Shown here: one piece after another, positions 31,480 to 43,800 of the stretch
How positions within the stretch are numbered: position 1 is the first letter of the stretch
Layout: every line of letters begins with the position of its first letter
DNA from: Aquatica leii
Taxonomy: Eukaryota; Arthropoda; Insecta; Coleoptera; Lampyridae
Assembly (NCBI GenBank): GCA_035610365.1
Contig: CM069436.1
Location: forward strand, 6,810,937 to 6,874,936
DNA length: 64,000 bases
Reading direction: 5' to 3'
Made by a program: the position numbers and the translations under genes
Notes under the pieces: model-generated
What the model saw: the letters and a program-made list of their open reading frames with translations, nothing else
The model's database searches: none
Told to the model about the DNA's origin: nothing

Positions 31480-34400
31480 CATGGGGGACGATGTTTTTGT
31501 CCGGACACGTAATTGGTGATTTTGTAAAATCCAAACTTGTTTTGTGTTTTTTTATGTAGTCCACACAACTTTTTTTAGCAAACTAATCGAGGTGGTGAGA
31601 AATCACAATAATTAATTTGAGTTAATAATATTATCAATAAATAATTTTTGTATATTCTAAAGAAAGCTTAAATCTATTATAAAAAAAAACTTTGTTTGTT
31701 TCTAAATATTTTTTTTCTTTCAATTTTACTTTGTTGTGCAAACGAATGCATTATGTATATTGGCAAATCCTATTCATATTCTATGATTCATACAGGTAAT
31801 TAATTGACAATAGCGAATTAAAAGAAAATGTTATACAAAAATGCATTGTTAAAAAGATTAAGATTTTTAATTGTTTATTTATAAGCGAGCAAGAACACAA
31901 TCGAGTTAGAAAAAATGACTAATTCTAAGGCGTATTTATGTGACATTTCAAAATTTGCACGTCTTGTACCCAGCCAACAAAAATACTAAAGAAATTTAGG
32001 ATTCTATCACCATAATATATCTTATTTAATTTTTTGTTGAGTATAATGTTTCGCTTATTCTAATAGCGTTTTCCTTCTAAATACATTTTAAAATAGTTAC
32101 TCCACATCAAAGAAACCACAAGCATTTCCTCGTATCTTCTAGAACAGAAATGTTTGCCGGTTTATAATGAGTCATTGTTGTAAACCTACTTTTTTGGGAT
32201 TCCGAAAAATCTTTGTTCTGTTTTTTAGGAATTTCTCATTAGGCGATGTTTCATCGTTTTTGGTTCCCAGAGAAATTCTTTTCATTGTCAGAAGTTGCAT
32301 AATTTTTTTGAGACGGCGAATCTCGTTTTACGAAAAGAAAATTTCACATGATCACACAATAACCCTGGAAATTCAAAGCAAGGAAAGATAACATAATACG
32401 CGTATGCATTGTAACTCGAGATATAGGACAATGAAATTTTCCACGTTTTGAATAAAAGCCAAACAAAGGTTTCTTATATGAAATACTATCTGCGTTAAAA
32501 TTAAAATTAATTCGCATTAAGTTGTAACTGTAATTAGCGAATAAGTAAAATTAGCGGGTAAACGTACTGTTTTAAGGTGGTCGACTTCTTTGTCTTGGAT
32601 GTTCGGTGAGTCACAGGTAAATACAGCTTCTTAACATGACTTACACGATGCGTTAAAAAATTCAAAATAAATAGTTTTATAATAAAAAGAGGCGAAGTAT
32701 GAACTTTACATATAAATGCAATGTGCAAGGATGGTATAGACCAACGTTCACTTAACACATCACGATCTTTGTAGAAATTACTCATTTAAAGACGAGGTTA
32801 ACGACTGAGTCTTTGCTGTACGATTGCTTCATATCAAATGCTTTCGTACAAAAAAAAATATTGCATAATTTTAATTAGTTTTTTAAAGCGATTATTTCAC
32901 AATCCCGCGCAGATATATCAAGTGCGCTAAAAGTTTCATACCAATTAAAATATTTTGATGGGTGTTCCGACAGATGTAAATTTAAAAGGAGTATTTTCCG
33001 AGAAACATCTGTCTGCCATTTGTCCAAGAACTTATTTTACCTTCTAGCTATAATCAGAATTTAAAAGATGATACGTTTCGAAGGAATTCGATTAATTTAC
33101 TATTAGCAATTATCTATCATTCGATATTTCAATCGATGAAACTTTGTTTTTGTTACTTTCCGTGATTGATTTTTTTTTAATTTTAAGACTCAACCGTGTA
33201 ATCGAGGAGTGATTTCCAACCTGATTGCTTGTTTCTTTTGATCTTTAATTAATTAAAGATTTCTTGTGGTTGTCTTGAGATTTTCAAAGATTTTACTTGA
33301 TTTCTTTTAAAGATTAGCCGATTTCTTGAATAATTAAAAATATCGTCAAAGCTGTTATCACTCAAATCTTTAAAATCACAGCCGGCAATGGTGGTTTTGG
33401 CTAATATTCGAGTTCTTTTGTTATAAAAATCTTCTTATATTTTTCACCTTTTTTGTTCGGGTAAATTATTTGAATTCTCCGCAATTTTTTATTTAGTATA
33501 AAACTAACGTAGGTAGATTTACATTACTAGTTTTTTCCAACTTTTTCCCAAACTAGCGAAGTTTCTTCTTAACTTCAGGATTTACAAAAGATTCAAACAA
33601 TTTTTCAGGATTTTTTTCACAAACTACAAATTGAACACGATCGATCCTCTAATCGTAATTTATGTGACTAACGTCGAAAGTAAAGCATAGCATAACGAAC
33701 GAGAGTAGCATGCATTATTTTTTTAAAGAAATAAAAAAAACACATTGAAAACATCATAAATATATTGTTGTTATTACATTTATAACTAACTGAATGTCAA
33801 GTTTAAAATTCGAATGTTTTACGTAGTACCAACTTCTAAATATATAATAATCTAATATTTGAATTTATGAAGTTTTTAAAGCTTTTTTTAACTAAATTTT
33901 AGAAGATTTAAACAGATTTTCTATAAGACGCACGCTTATACTTTAATAATAATTTACTTTCAAAGCATAGTGTTACGTAGATTTTCGATTTATCACTTTG
34001 CCGTTTTACAGTTTTTTTTCGTCATTACGTAACTACACTAACGAACAAATATTCATGTTTGCGATGAGGGCATCACAAACTATATTTCATGCTAAGATTT
34101 ATTATTATGCTTAAGTCGACGTCATATTTTTTTTGTTAACCTGAAAAGCTTTTCACTACTGAAAAACCAGGAGGTAAGTTATTTCAGGGACGTATTTGGT
34201 AGCAAATAGTCGTTATAATCTTTATAAGACAGTGGCCATTAAGTTCAACCCGGTTTAGTGGTAAACTTCTTTCACCTAATTCGATTCATTGACTTACTTT
34301 TATGGCCTATCTTACTTGGGGTCTTTTCGTGCTTCTTTTTTTACACATATGGCGTATTTGTGTAACGTGATTTTGTCATTAAAGTGTGGTGATTTTTTTT

Positions 34401-34890
34401 CAACCTTTCGTTTGGTTGGGGACGCGTGTTCGCATAGTGGAGGAACAATTGGTTAAAATATTGAGATTAGGTCTCAGCCGTCGTTCTACTTTCATACACA
34501 TAATTTTTCGTACACAATCTCTGGTTTTTTATATGCTGAGTCGAGGATCCGCCCAAAAGAACGAAACTAATTTATATGACTTTAGGGATTTATAAAGATC
34601 ATTAAGACGTATAGTTAGTTCAGCGCTGTGACACGTGAGGTGCATGAATTTGCAGCGACAGGAGCCCAACTGTTATAGGGCAACAAAATTTTCATCTAAC
34701 AGGCATCGAAAACTGTTACGATCATAGGACACTTGAACATCATCACTATAATTTCGCCCAAAACGAGCGTCATCATACAAAATGGGTAGCATCAACGTCA
34801 ATCGTAATGTTAGCGATTTTTTCTATCGCTACAAATGCCTCCCAAGGTGCCAAAAGTTCTAAGTAGACCACTAATTTGCTCTACTAGGTA
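31480..34890. other. No gene seen
   Basis: AT-rich 3.4 kb. Open frames at 32167-32391 (+), 32534-32785 (-) and 34386-34595 (+) have no recognisable motif or splice context. A palindrome 'tctttaattaattaaaga' lies near 33242. Confidence 0.45.
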
Positions 34891-34985
34891 TACTCTGTGA
34901 CATTGAAATTGCAACATCAAGAAGGGTTGTGAATTTTGTGACCAAACTTGGTAGGAAGGTTTAGCTACTTAGAGGTAGTAAATGA
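34891..34985. repeat. Tc1 left terminal inverted repeat
   Basis: About 95 bp, matching 36333-36425 in reverse complement with scattered mismatches. Confidence 0.85.
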
Positions 34986-35129
34986 ATGTCAAGTGGTGAT
35001 GACATATGTGACTTTTTTTGTTTCTCCTACTTCATTATTGTGTCTCGGTTGATTTTAATATTATTATCTATTGTGATTCTTCTGTATAATGTGTTTTGAT
35101 GAGAGTGTGACTATGCGTAGAGTGGTATA

Positions 35130-36286
35130 GCGTGAAAAATACCACCAATTAAGCGAATTCGACTGAGGTCGAATTGTTGGCTTACGTGAAGGTGGTTTTT
35201 CGTACAGAGAAATTGCAAATCGTCTTAACTGGAACCAATCCACTATCGCGCTCTGTTATTAAGCATGGACTATTGAAGATTAGAATCGTCGTAGACAAGG
35301 CCCTGGGGGGCGGCGACAAACAAATGAGACACAGGACCGCCATCTCCGACTTATGGCAATGAAAGACCGATTTTCCAGTACCAGATTAATCGCCGATCAA
35401 TGGTTAGGTAATGAAGGCCGTACAGTAACCCTTCGAACAGTTTACCGTCAAATTAGAAGTTTTGGATTGTAATCTTAGCACATATTGTGCTACCACTGAC
35501 GGCTCAACACCGACCTCAACGTTTGGAGACTATGAGATGCTGGGCCGCCATCTTCGACTTATGACAATAAAAGACCGATTTTCCATTGCCAGATCAATCG
35601 CCGATTAATGGTTTGGTAATAAAGGCCGTACTGTAAACCCTTCGAACAATTTACCGTCGAATCAGAAGTTTTGGATTGCAATCTTATCAGCCACATCTAG
35701 TGCCACTACTGACGGCTTAACACCGACATTAACGTTTGGAGTGATATAGGTTGACTTATCTGGAATGACAGAGTAGTCTTTAGTGATAAATCCCGATTTC
35801 GTTTGGGGATGCATGATGACCGTATGGGAGTCAGACCAAGATGTGGGGAACGGCGCAATGTTTAATATTTTGTTGAGCGGCATGTGCACCACACTGGAAA
35901 TTATTGTATGCGGTTCTATAGTTTATGGGAGTAAGTCTCGTTTGGAATTTATTTGAGGCGGTATATTAACGAGGTGATAGAACCCCATATTCTTCTATTT
36001 CTTCAGCACTTTTTCATTAGGTAAAAGCACGTCCTCACGTAGTAAGACACTCTATGGCCGATTCGAAGAGGCAAATTTTAATCTCTTAGCATGGCCACCC
36101 AGATTGTCCGACCTTATGCCTATTGAATACATGTGGGACATTATGGGTAAAAAACAGAGGAACTTAGCGCATCCTCCACAGACACAGGTAGCTATCCGAC
36201 ATGAATTGCAAGTTGTTTGGGATACAATAACCCAAGAGGAAATCGACTACCTACTAGAATGGATGCCACAACCAACACATTATTAA
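35130..36286 (+). pseudogene. Tc1-like transposase pseudogene
   Basis: Blocks in order: FSYREIANRLNWNQSTI (HTH 1, about 35190-35245), RRQTNETQDRHLRLMAMKDRFSSTR and IADQWLGNEGRTVTLRTVYR (HTH 2, 35310-35460), a second diverged copy of that HTH 2 segment (35539-35743), VFSD-like remnant and GMHDDRMGVRPRCGERRNV (about 35800-35870; catalytic core), then ARPH (QDN replaced) and RLSDLMPIEYMWDIMGKKQR and HPPQTQVAIRHELQVVWDTI to the stop at 36284-36286. The last block is the end of the DDE domain. Multiple frameshifts and stops, and loss of the middle aspartate motif, make it inactive. The enzyme would cut and paste the element at TA sites. Confidence 0.88.
35331..35743 (+). repeat. About 205 bp direct duplication inside the Tc1 transposase
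   Basis: 35331-35530 and 35539-35743 align along their length (offset 208 growing to 213): 'ccgccatctccgacttatg' vs 'ccgccatcttcgacttatg', then 'aaagaccgattttcca', 'cgccgat', 'aaggccgta', 'agaagttttggattg', 'accactgacggct' vs 'actactgacggct' and 'aacgtttggag'. Divergence is roughly 12-15%, so the duplication is not recent. Confidence 0.85.
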
Positions 36287-36332
36287 ATAAGAATTGTGTT
36301 TATCTTTGTTCTTTTTCTTTCAAACTCTAATC

Positions 36333-36425
36333 ATTTGTTATCTCTGAATAGCTAAACCTTGCTGTCTAGTTCGGTCACAATATTCTTGCCCCTTCTTTGT
36401 GTTGCAATGTTAATGTCACAGAGCA
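36333..36425. repeat. Tc1 right terminal inverted repeat
   Basis: Reverse complement of 34891-34985. TA follows at 36426-36427. Confidence 0.85.
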
Positions 36426-36544
36426 TAGTTTGTGGGAAATCTCCTGGTCACACCACTTTGTTTGGATTTATTTTTTCCGCGTGTATGTTTTTATTATTTT
36501 TACGTGGAGGTAGCTTGTTTGTATATGTTTTATTTGGGCATTGT

Positions 36545-38430
36545 ATCTGACGTCAATCCACGCATCGTTCATTGCCGTGAGAAAATTCCAGATCTTAATG
36601 GCAATCTAGGAACGCTATGTGTATTGGGTGGATGTGTATTCTGTTGTCTTTTTGATAAGTGTTTGGATTGTCTGCAGGTGATCTGTTGTGTCAAAGCCCA
36701 CTAGTTCCACTGGTCGGTAGAAATCCAGTTTTATTGTGCGTCGGTTTGTGATAATCCTCACCAGAAGCTTATATATGTAGGTGTGGTAATAAGCTTATCG
36801 ACCGAAAATTTTCTATATTTGCGAAACCTTTTTTTATGCAGTGTTTTTCGTATTTCTTCTACCTTCGACATGTGTTCTATCAATGTGATTTCTTCCATGT
36901 TTAGCATTTCTGTTGTTATGTAGTCTTCTCTTAGTGTGTTCCGGTTCTTTATTTGTTTCCAATATTTTTATGGGTTTTATTGGGTCATAGAATCTTTGTA
37001 CTTTCGCGACAATGTGTTTTTTTTGTTGGATAAAACTTTACCATGAAAGACATTTATTTCAACAATCCCTTTTTTTGTTGTTTTCTCTCATGTTTTGGTT
37101 TGCTTCTATAGTTTTGATCATTTGTATTCTAACATACCTTCTTTTTACCTTCTTAATTGTGGCGTTGTAATGGGGTAGTCTGAGCAAGTTTCTCTTCTTT
37201 CGTGTATTAGTTATCTTGTTTCCATTGATAATTTATTCTCTTCTGTTTTGCTATATATTTTCTTTGTGACTGTTTGCTGAAAGATCGTCTATGTTCATTT
37301 TTCGTAATATTCCTGCTGATGTTTTTCTTCTAATTTCATTTTTGTATTCGTCTTTATTCAGTTGCAGACACTCAGCTATTGACTTCTCGCTATTTTTGTT
37401 GTTGAGTGTATTTAATACTGAAAGACTTATACATATGTTCTTCTTATTGGATAGTATGAAGTTCATTTTTCGTCAGGCCATCTGCACTGTGCCAGGTCCA
37501 TCTTCTTTGGATTGGTTTCTTAAAGGTGTTTAGGCAAAATAGTTTTTCAGTTCTGATATAGTTCATTAATTTGTCTCCTCTATCGTTCCTTTCTTCCAGG
37601 AGGGTTTGCTATGGTGAATGTTTTGTGCTTATTTTGGCATTAAAATCTTTAGTAACGACTCTTCGTATTCTTAGATCGTATTGTTGTTTGGTAGAAGTAT
37701 ATTTTGCGTTACGGGTTGGTGCGTAGCACTATATTACCTGGATGTTATATTTCTGATTTAACTTTAACGCAACGTACCAAACTCCCTATAAGATTGCGTA
37801 TTACTTGACTACCGATTTTACTTCCGGTTCCATTAGTTGGTCTAAAATTATTCTCGTATAGAACGAGCCTCCATTTTAGGATGATCGTCTTTTCTCCCTC
37901 TCGCATATTTCTACGATGTTTCATTTTATGTTTTCCAATTCAGGTTCGAGCTCTTCTATTTGTCTTTATGTTAGATGTTGCTATGAAGAGTTTGTGGGTG
38001 TATTTTGGTTTTGGTTTACGTTGTATGAAGATATTACATTTTCGCTTTTCCCAAAATCCAGGAGGCTGTTCGATTTTGCTTTGGATTGGGATTTTGAATT
38101 AGATATTATCCGTCTGAGATTTTGTTTTGTGTTTTAACATTCCCTATGACATTATGAAAAGTTTTGTCTAGCATGTTTTGCGCGTTGACGAGTTTTGACT
38201 TTGACTGATCTCCTGGAGGCAGACGTTGTCTTTTTAGGTGCAGACGTTGCGTGTTCGTCATATCTGACTACCCTCACTTAGTTTATCTTGTAGGTCAATG
38301 TAGTTTTTTGGGGTGTAGTTGCTTGGAGCCATAAGTGAAAGTTGGGCACTTCTGGAGGATCAGTTACCGCAACTACCTCCCGTCTATGACGCTTTTGGTA
38401 AAAGCGTGCCTCATACACCCCAAATGTATT
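36545..38430 (-). pseudogene. RTE-clade-like LINE fragment, endonuclease to RT
   Basis: Read on the - strand. The 5' part (38430-37650) is heavily decayed. Clear endonuclease motifs follow: RRVVTKDFNAKI (about 37630-37665, the DFNAK block), NYIRTEKLFCLNTF, and QRRWTWHSADGLTKNEL (about 37455-37515), the 'wTW.sPdg..knqIDyi' block. The frame at 37251-37466 follows it. RT begins near 36810 with ENFRSISLLPHLH ('yRPIsLLs..ykl'), then RIITNRRTIKLDFYRP, ELVGFDTTDHLQTIQTLIKK (RTE-type 'EQaGFR.g.st.DHi.tl..liek') and HIAFLDCH (first catalytic aspartate, about 36600-36622). It stops at 36545, so the YADD box is absent. The lack of RNase H and the motif spellings suggest RTE. Confidence 0.8.
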
Positions 38431-40649
38431 AATTAAGCGTCCATTGTTTCTTTTTGTTTTTTGAATACTATTACATATTTGTTTGTTTTGACGATGGTTT
38501 TTGTTTCGTTCTTTACTTTTGCCTGTTCTGTTAAATTCTAACGCGAAATACGATTACAGAGTTACTGAAAACTTTTTGGGAAAAATGACAGGAAATTAAT
38601 TTTGGTTTGATTAGACTTGGTTAGATTTGTCTCAATTTGTCTAGCATTTGATTATTCATATACTTAAGTCTCTCATTTTGTTATTTTTTGGAAAATGAAA
38701 TAACGAAATCAGTTTTTGCAAAGTCTTAATCCCAAACCCACAGCACGTGTATTTGTTTGAAAATTTTAACTGAGTTCATCATGTTTTAGTGAATTATAGA
38801 ACTCCTGTGAGCCAACTCGTCCGTTTAATTGACTGGCGATTTTTCTGTTAAAATTGGTATTTGTTATTAAACTGCATATATTTAGTCATATTTTTATGTG
38901 GACTTCAAATATGATTACATACATACAACTCAATAAGGTGACATCGGATAATTGTTTATTATGTTTTACTACTACAGGACCGTACCCAACTCTACCAGGT
39001 TAACATCACTTCATTTAAAAATTCCTTAATATCAAAATTTTTGGACAGAGATTTTAGTGCATAGGTAGAAGAAACCTTTCTTAATATACTAATATCTGAT
39101 GATTCTGCTTAATTAATTTTAAACTTCAGATAATTTCGATTTGTGAAAATATCCATTCTTTAGTATGAGTTACGCAAAAAAAAAGATGATCAACATATTG
39201 GCAATAAATGTTTAGGATGATTCACAATATACATATTTTTTTAGCTGTTCTATTGTTATGTACATGACATAACTCCTGACATTAGGAAGAAACTTTCTTC
39301 ACACGCTTGATTATAGTATTAAAAATCACTTTCTTGCAATGTAATACAACACGAAATAATGCAGAAAGAGATCACAGAATCACATCAACACCAGTTGATA
39401 TACAAGATACGTACATTCCACTTTCATTTATCTCACGTGAACCTTAATGTAGATTACGCAAGGAGATACCGTTACTTAATAAAAACAAAAACTTCGAGGT
39501 AAAGGTACACGGATGCAATTAAACGTATTATAAGCAAATCGTAGATACATACTATGATAATTTGAAAGTTCACTTAAAATGTGTAATTTAGAAAGCTTTT
39601 TGTGCTATTATCGAAAACAAGTGGAATATAATAGTCGGTATTGTATTTTGGTTAACAACCGCTCTTTTGTTAAAGTATGATTACTATAATCAAGCTATTA
39701 TTAGTACACACATAATTTTTTTCTAATTTTGAGTTTGTCTTAGTGAAAGTTTTGTTTTCAACGCTTTGTGAACGTAATTTCGAAAACTGGAAACTTTTTG
39801 TTTGCACATTGTACGCGCAAACCTTAAAAGAGACATTCAGGACGACCCTTTTATATTGACACACATAAGATTACACCGGAAACCTTAAAACTTAAAGAAA
39901 GCTTCAGTTTCTGATTTATGATACTCGTTATTTTTTTCTGTCTTCCGTTTTATGTATGACGAGATATATGGTAATGTCGGAAACAGAAATCTATTAAGTA
40001 GTTGTTAAAATAATAAATAACATCTATATTTTACATTTGATAGTTTTTTAATACCACCGATGCGCAATATTTTGCAATAAACTTTGAGACATCACGTATT
40101 CGTCTTTAGCTCGCGATATAATCTGTATTGAAACAGATGTAAGAGCACGTGTGTTATTTCAAAGTTACAAAAGAAGTTTTGTAAAATATATCTTAACGTG
40201 GTAGATATTTCTATTTATCTCCATATACGATAGACGTAAACAAAGATAGAAACATGCATCTGTGGACTTATTGGGAAAAATTACAGTCTAAAGTTCAATA
40301 ACCGGTTTACAATTAGTCGATGTTTTGTAAAAGCGGATAATACACCTTTTTTTAGTTTATATTTATTGGTTGATAATTGAGGATGTGGAATAATTTTATA
40401 TCCTCTATAATTATGAAATATGTGGTACATACATATAAGGAAATTTTGTACATAAAAAATTATCAACCTCGGAAAAGTTTCATACGTTATTCTAATCTCT
40501 GAAGGAATGTTACTTTTATCTGAGCTTAAGACGTAATTTCAGTGTAAAATATTTTAGAAAATATGTTCATTAGTTGGTATGAAGAAATCAATAGACGTAG
40601 ATTGATTGAAGAATATTAAACAAAAACCTAATGGATTTTGCATTATAAT
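38431..40649. other. No gene seen
   Basis: AT-rich. Open frames at 39670-39864 and 40281-40466 (-) lack motifs. Nothing recognised. Confidence 0.45.
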
Positions 40650-40943
40650 TAAGAGTGGACGATACAGGATTTTGTGTATCGATTATCGATACGTATCGGA
40701 GTATCCATACCTTAATATGTCTAATTTAAATTATGAAGATCTTTGTAGGTATTTAGATCTACTGTTCTTTTATCTTGGAAAAATGTATTCTCTTTGACTT
40801 TTTCTATATCGAATATCAATATTCGATTCGAATCGATATGTATTGGAATATCGATACCTATCGGTGTATCGATACATATCGGAATATTGATACGCCTAAT
40901 GTATCGATACATATCGGTAAATTGATACGACGACCCAGTCCTA
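40650..40943. mobile_element. hAT-type MITE with ATCGATAC subterminal repeats
   Basis: The right end read inward is taggactgggtcgtcgtatc; the left end is taagagtggacgatacagga. The ends are similar (ta.ga.tggacga) and match the 'taggrctgggcgatay' type ends seen in insect hAT MITEs. The interior carries at least six 'atcgatac' or 'gatacatatcgg' words at 40677-40930. Flanks are attataat (40642-40649) and attttaat (40944-40951), an 8 bp duplication with one mismatch. No coding capacity; overlapping open frames on both strands are by-products. Confidence 0.65.
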
Positions 40944-40951
40944 ATTTTAAT

Positions 40952-41362
40952 CCACGTCAAAAAGGTTTAATGCGAAGTAGACTATTTCGGTTATTTTACT
41001 TCAATCTTTCCTTGGAGTAATTTCGTCAATGTACTGAATTATGTGGACTCATTCGTATTGATTCGTTCAGTGAATGAATTCGCATTCTTTGCTTATTAAT
41101 TTTAATAAACCGTTTGCCTTCCTTTGTTTTGGTATAGTATTGGGTTCAGTTTGGTTTTTCTGAACATAACTGATTGACTGATAAATTTTTGTTTTTGTAG
41201 GACTACGTTTATTAGTTGGCTTGTCTTCAGATGTATTAATATTTTGATCGTTTCCAAATTCATTTCTTAAGTTTCTTCACGAATTTGTCGTTAACTTCAT
41301 TGTAAATATGTTGTATACATAAAATCAATCTTCTTTTCGAGTAAATCTTTAGGCTCGTAGTA
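40952..41362. other. No gene seen
   Basis: AT-rich, no motif recognised. Confidence 0.4.
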
Positions 41363-42830
41363 ATGGTCACTGAACGCAATGTGAATAAAGCAGAAGTCGC
41401 TGGATGGAGAATAGATGCAGAAGAAGACGCATCCGTAACAATATTCGGGAACAAGGTAACAGTGCAACAAACTGAAAGCAGGAGTGAGGCTATTGCTGTA
41501 GAGCTAGAACACTACTGCATTTACTCGTGCTACATTTCGCCCAACCAGACACTTGAGCACTTCCAAAGGTATTAGGCAACACTGAGGCGTTGTTACGTAA
41601 ATACAAAAAGCCGGTCATAATAACTGGCGCTTACTAACTGAATGGCTGGCCAGATGCGGCATGGTAAATCGTGGTTTGGGTAGTTTTAGAAAATGAAACC
41701 ATAGATACACTCAATTCCAAATACGCGGTCAATCCCGCTCGCTCAACCGCAGCAGCCAACCGCGATGGAAAGCTCACAAGCTGGACGTCAAACTACTTGA
41801 TACTTTTGAACGGGTGACGCGCGATCGTAAAAAAATTTATTTAGAAGACATGTACACATTTATGAAAAGAGCTTGTGATGCCAGCATGTTCAGGGCGAGG
41901 AAAAGTGGCCGAACTAACACTGGTATATATTGGTAGAGCGAGGAACTGGTCAGACTTAGGAAGGAGTACGAGCGAATGAGGCGTATTGCGGCTAAGGAAA
42001 ATATGAGGCAGAATACAAAATTTACGCTAACCACACACACATATATATAGAGCAGAGAAGTGAATTCAAAAAGGCGATCATGACGGCGAAAGATCGAGCT
42101 TGGATGAAGCTATGTGAGAGCATAGAGAAACGTGGGGTAAGTCAGAAATGCTTAGATCTTCAGCAGTACTTCTTCGCCTCCTCCATTCAGCGTGAACGAA
42201 ATCGTCGAAGTAGGGAGAAAGATAAACAAAAAGGAATTTGATTGCATATCTCCGGAAGCAATTGCGGTGGTCGCCACAAGATGGCACTGCTGTTAAACAA
42301 GCTTTTGTTAGGGCAAGACTTTCCGGAAAAGAGCCAAGTTAGTGCTACTAGATAAAGGAAAACTTTTTCCCATCCACCCAGAATGGTGGAATGATAGAAT
42401 CGAAGGCTACATAGTAAACCTCATAAGTAGTTACCTTAAAGACAGATTATTCGTAGTGCAAAAGACACTGAAAAAATCCAGATAACTTGAGGAGTTCTGA
42501 CAAAATACTAGACCTTAATATGGGGAAGGGCGCCCATGTAGTGGTGTTTGCCGATGATTTTGTTTTATTTCTAGTTGTAGGGATGAAGGCGAGCTCTTCG
42601 TAAAGACGAACCGTGTTTTAGTCACGCTATACAACTAGTTAAAATCCAAAGCGCTAGAGCTAGCTTACAGGAAAACGGAAGGAAAATCGGTGCTGTCGAG
42701 TTCAGGATATGAGAGTTCGTCGTCGTACCTCGTAAAAACTTAAATACCTGAGGTTTTACATGGAAAAACATTAATTATAGCGATCACGTGGAAATGGCCG
42801 CAGTCAAACTAACGAAAACGCCATCGACAT
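41363..42830 (+). pseudogene. R1/LOA-like LINE fragment, endonuclease to RT palm
   Basis: The first frame (41363-41575) reads ...GNKVTVQQTESRSEAIAVELEHYCIYSCYISPNQTLEHFQRY. The 'iysvYisPN..le.f' block is diagnostic for the endonuclease of R1/LOA-type LINEs. 'KPVIITGAY' follows where GDFNA is expected. Then FERVTRDRKKIY, EELVRLRKEYERMRRIA (linker helix), and near the end HVVVFADDFVLFL (42536-42575) with an intact FADD catalytic box, and LKSKALELAYRKTEGKSVLSSS (the 'GL.la..KTe.v' block). Large internal deletions and many stops. The element stops at about 42830, where a Penelope copy begins. Confidence 0.8.
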
Positions 42831-42834
42831 GTCA

Positions 42835-43800
42835 TAACATATCTATCATCGAACAGATTCTGTTTCACTATGGCAAAGATTTAAATTTGGTTCCTCTGAT
42901 TGAAAAATGCTCATTGTTCACTGACTTTCAGTCTGATAACAAGTTTTTTGTTTGGTTCTATGGTCATCTCTAATTGTCTACGTTTCTTGATCTTTTAAAT
43001 CACCAACACCCAGATATTAAATTTACCATCGAAAACAGTGGATCTCTTCCATTTCTCGACGTCTTTGTGACTTGTAAACTTGACGGACTTTTGGTTATGT
43101 TAATCGCAAAGCCACCTATACGTACAGATATCTTTATGCTTTGTTTCATCATCCTCGCAGAAACGTTCTATTACTGAATCTTCGTCATCTTACTAAAACT
43201 TGCATAATGGTTATATGAAGCGAGATTTTCAAGTAGTTATTAATCATCCACGCATTCGAATACATTAGGAGATTTTTGCTTCCGAATCCAATCCTGAATT
43301 GACTTTATTACTTTACATTCATAAGGTCACAGATCAAACAGAGAAACTTCTTTGTAAAAATGGTATTAAATCCACATTCAATCCGACAGTTTACTAGATT
43401 CTTCCTTATATCAAGGACAAATTACCTACACTTTCATCTCAAGGTGTATATCAAATTTCTCGTTTATTTTCTTTAGTCTACATCGGTGAAACTGGTGGTT
43501 CGTCATCACACGCATTTCAGAACATGATTTTTGTATAAGGAAAGGCATATTTCGAAGTCTGCTGTTGCTGAATATCATGTTACCACAGATCACAACATAG
43601 ATTTTATTCACGCTTCGGTGGTTACGAATCTTCATTCTTCTTTAATAGGAAAACAGAGCAATAAAAATTATCACACCCCAATAACTACAATTGTGTTTTG
43701 AACTATCCCCTCTTTGTTTCTCTGATGAAGCTCTTTACGAAAGTGGATAAAACGTTATCAAATAGACTCTCATACAATTTTACTGTAATTTAAGTGTTTC
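42835..43800 (+). pseudogene. Penelope-like element, 5'-truncated copy
   Basis: The copy begins at 'cgaacagattctgtttcac', co-linear with 14407 in the first copy. Blocks: FFVWFYGHL, then FLDLLNHQHPDIKFTIENSGSLPFLDVFV (42980-43070; RT thumb) and, after shifts, GVYQIS...LVYIGETGGSSSHAF (43444-43515; GIY-YIG core). 'SAVAEYHVTTDHN' follows. The copy ends with 'gaaagtggataaaacgttatc' (about 43737-43760), the terminal block. Its relation to the 13380-16760 copy is close, so both belong to one family. Stops and frameshifts throughout. Confidence 0.85.

Larger units (their letters stand above)
34891..36425 (+). mobile_element. Complete Tc1-like element, both inverted repeats, TA flanked
   Basis: Left end (after TA at 34889-34890) reads tactctgtgacattgaaatt then 'gcaacatcaagaag'. 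The right end, read on the - strand from 36425, is tgctctgtgacattaacatt then 'gcaacacaaagaag'. Complementarity continues for about 95 bp through 'ttgtgaccaaact', 'aaggtttagcta' and 'agaggtagtaaatga'. TA (36426-36427) follows the right end. Between them is a decayed transposase on the + strand. Length 1535 bp, about 200 bp more than usual because of an internal duplication. Confidence 0.9.
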
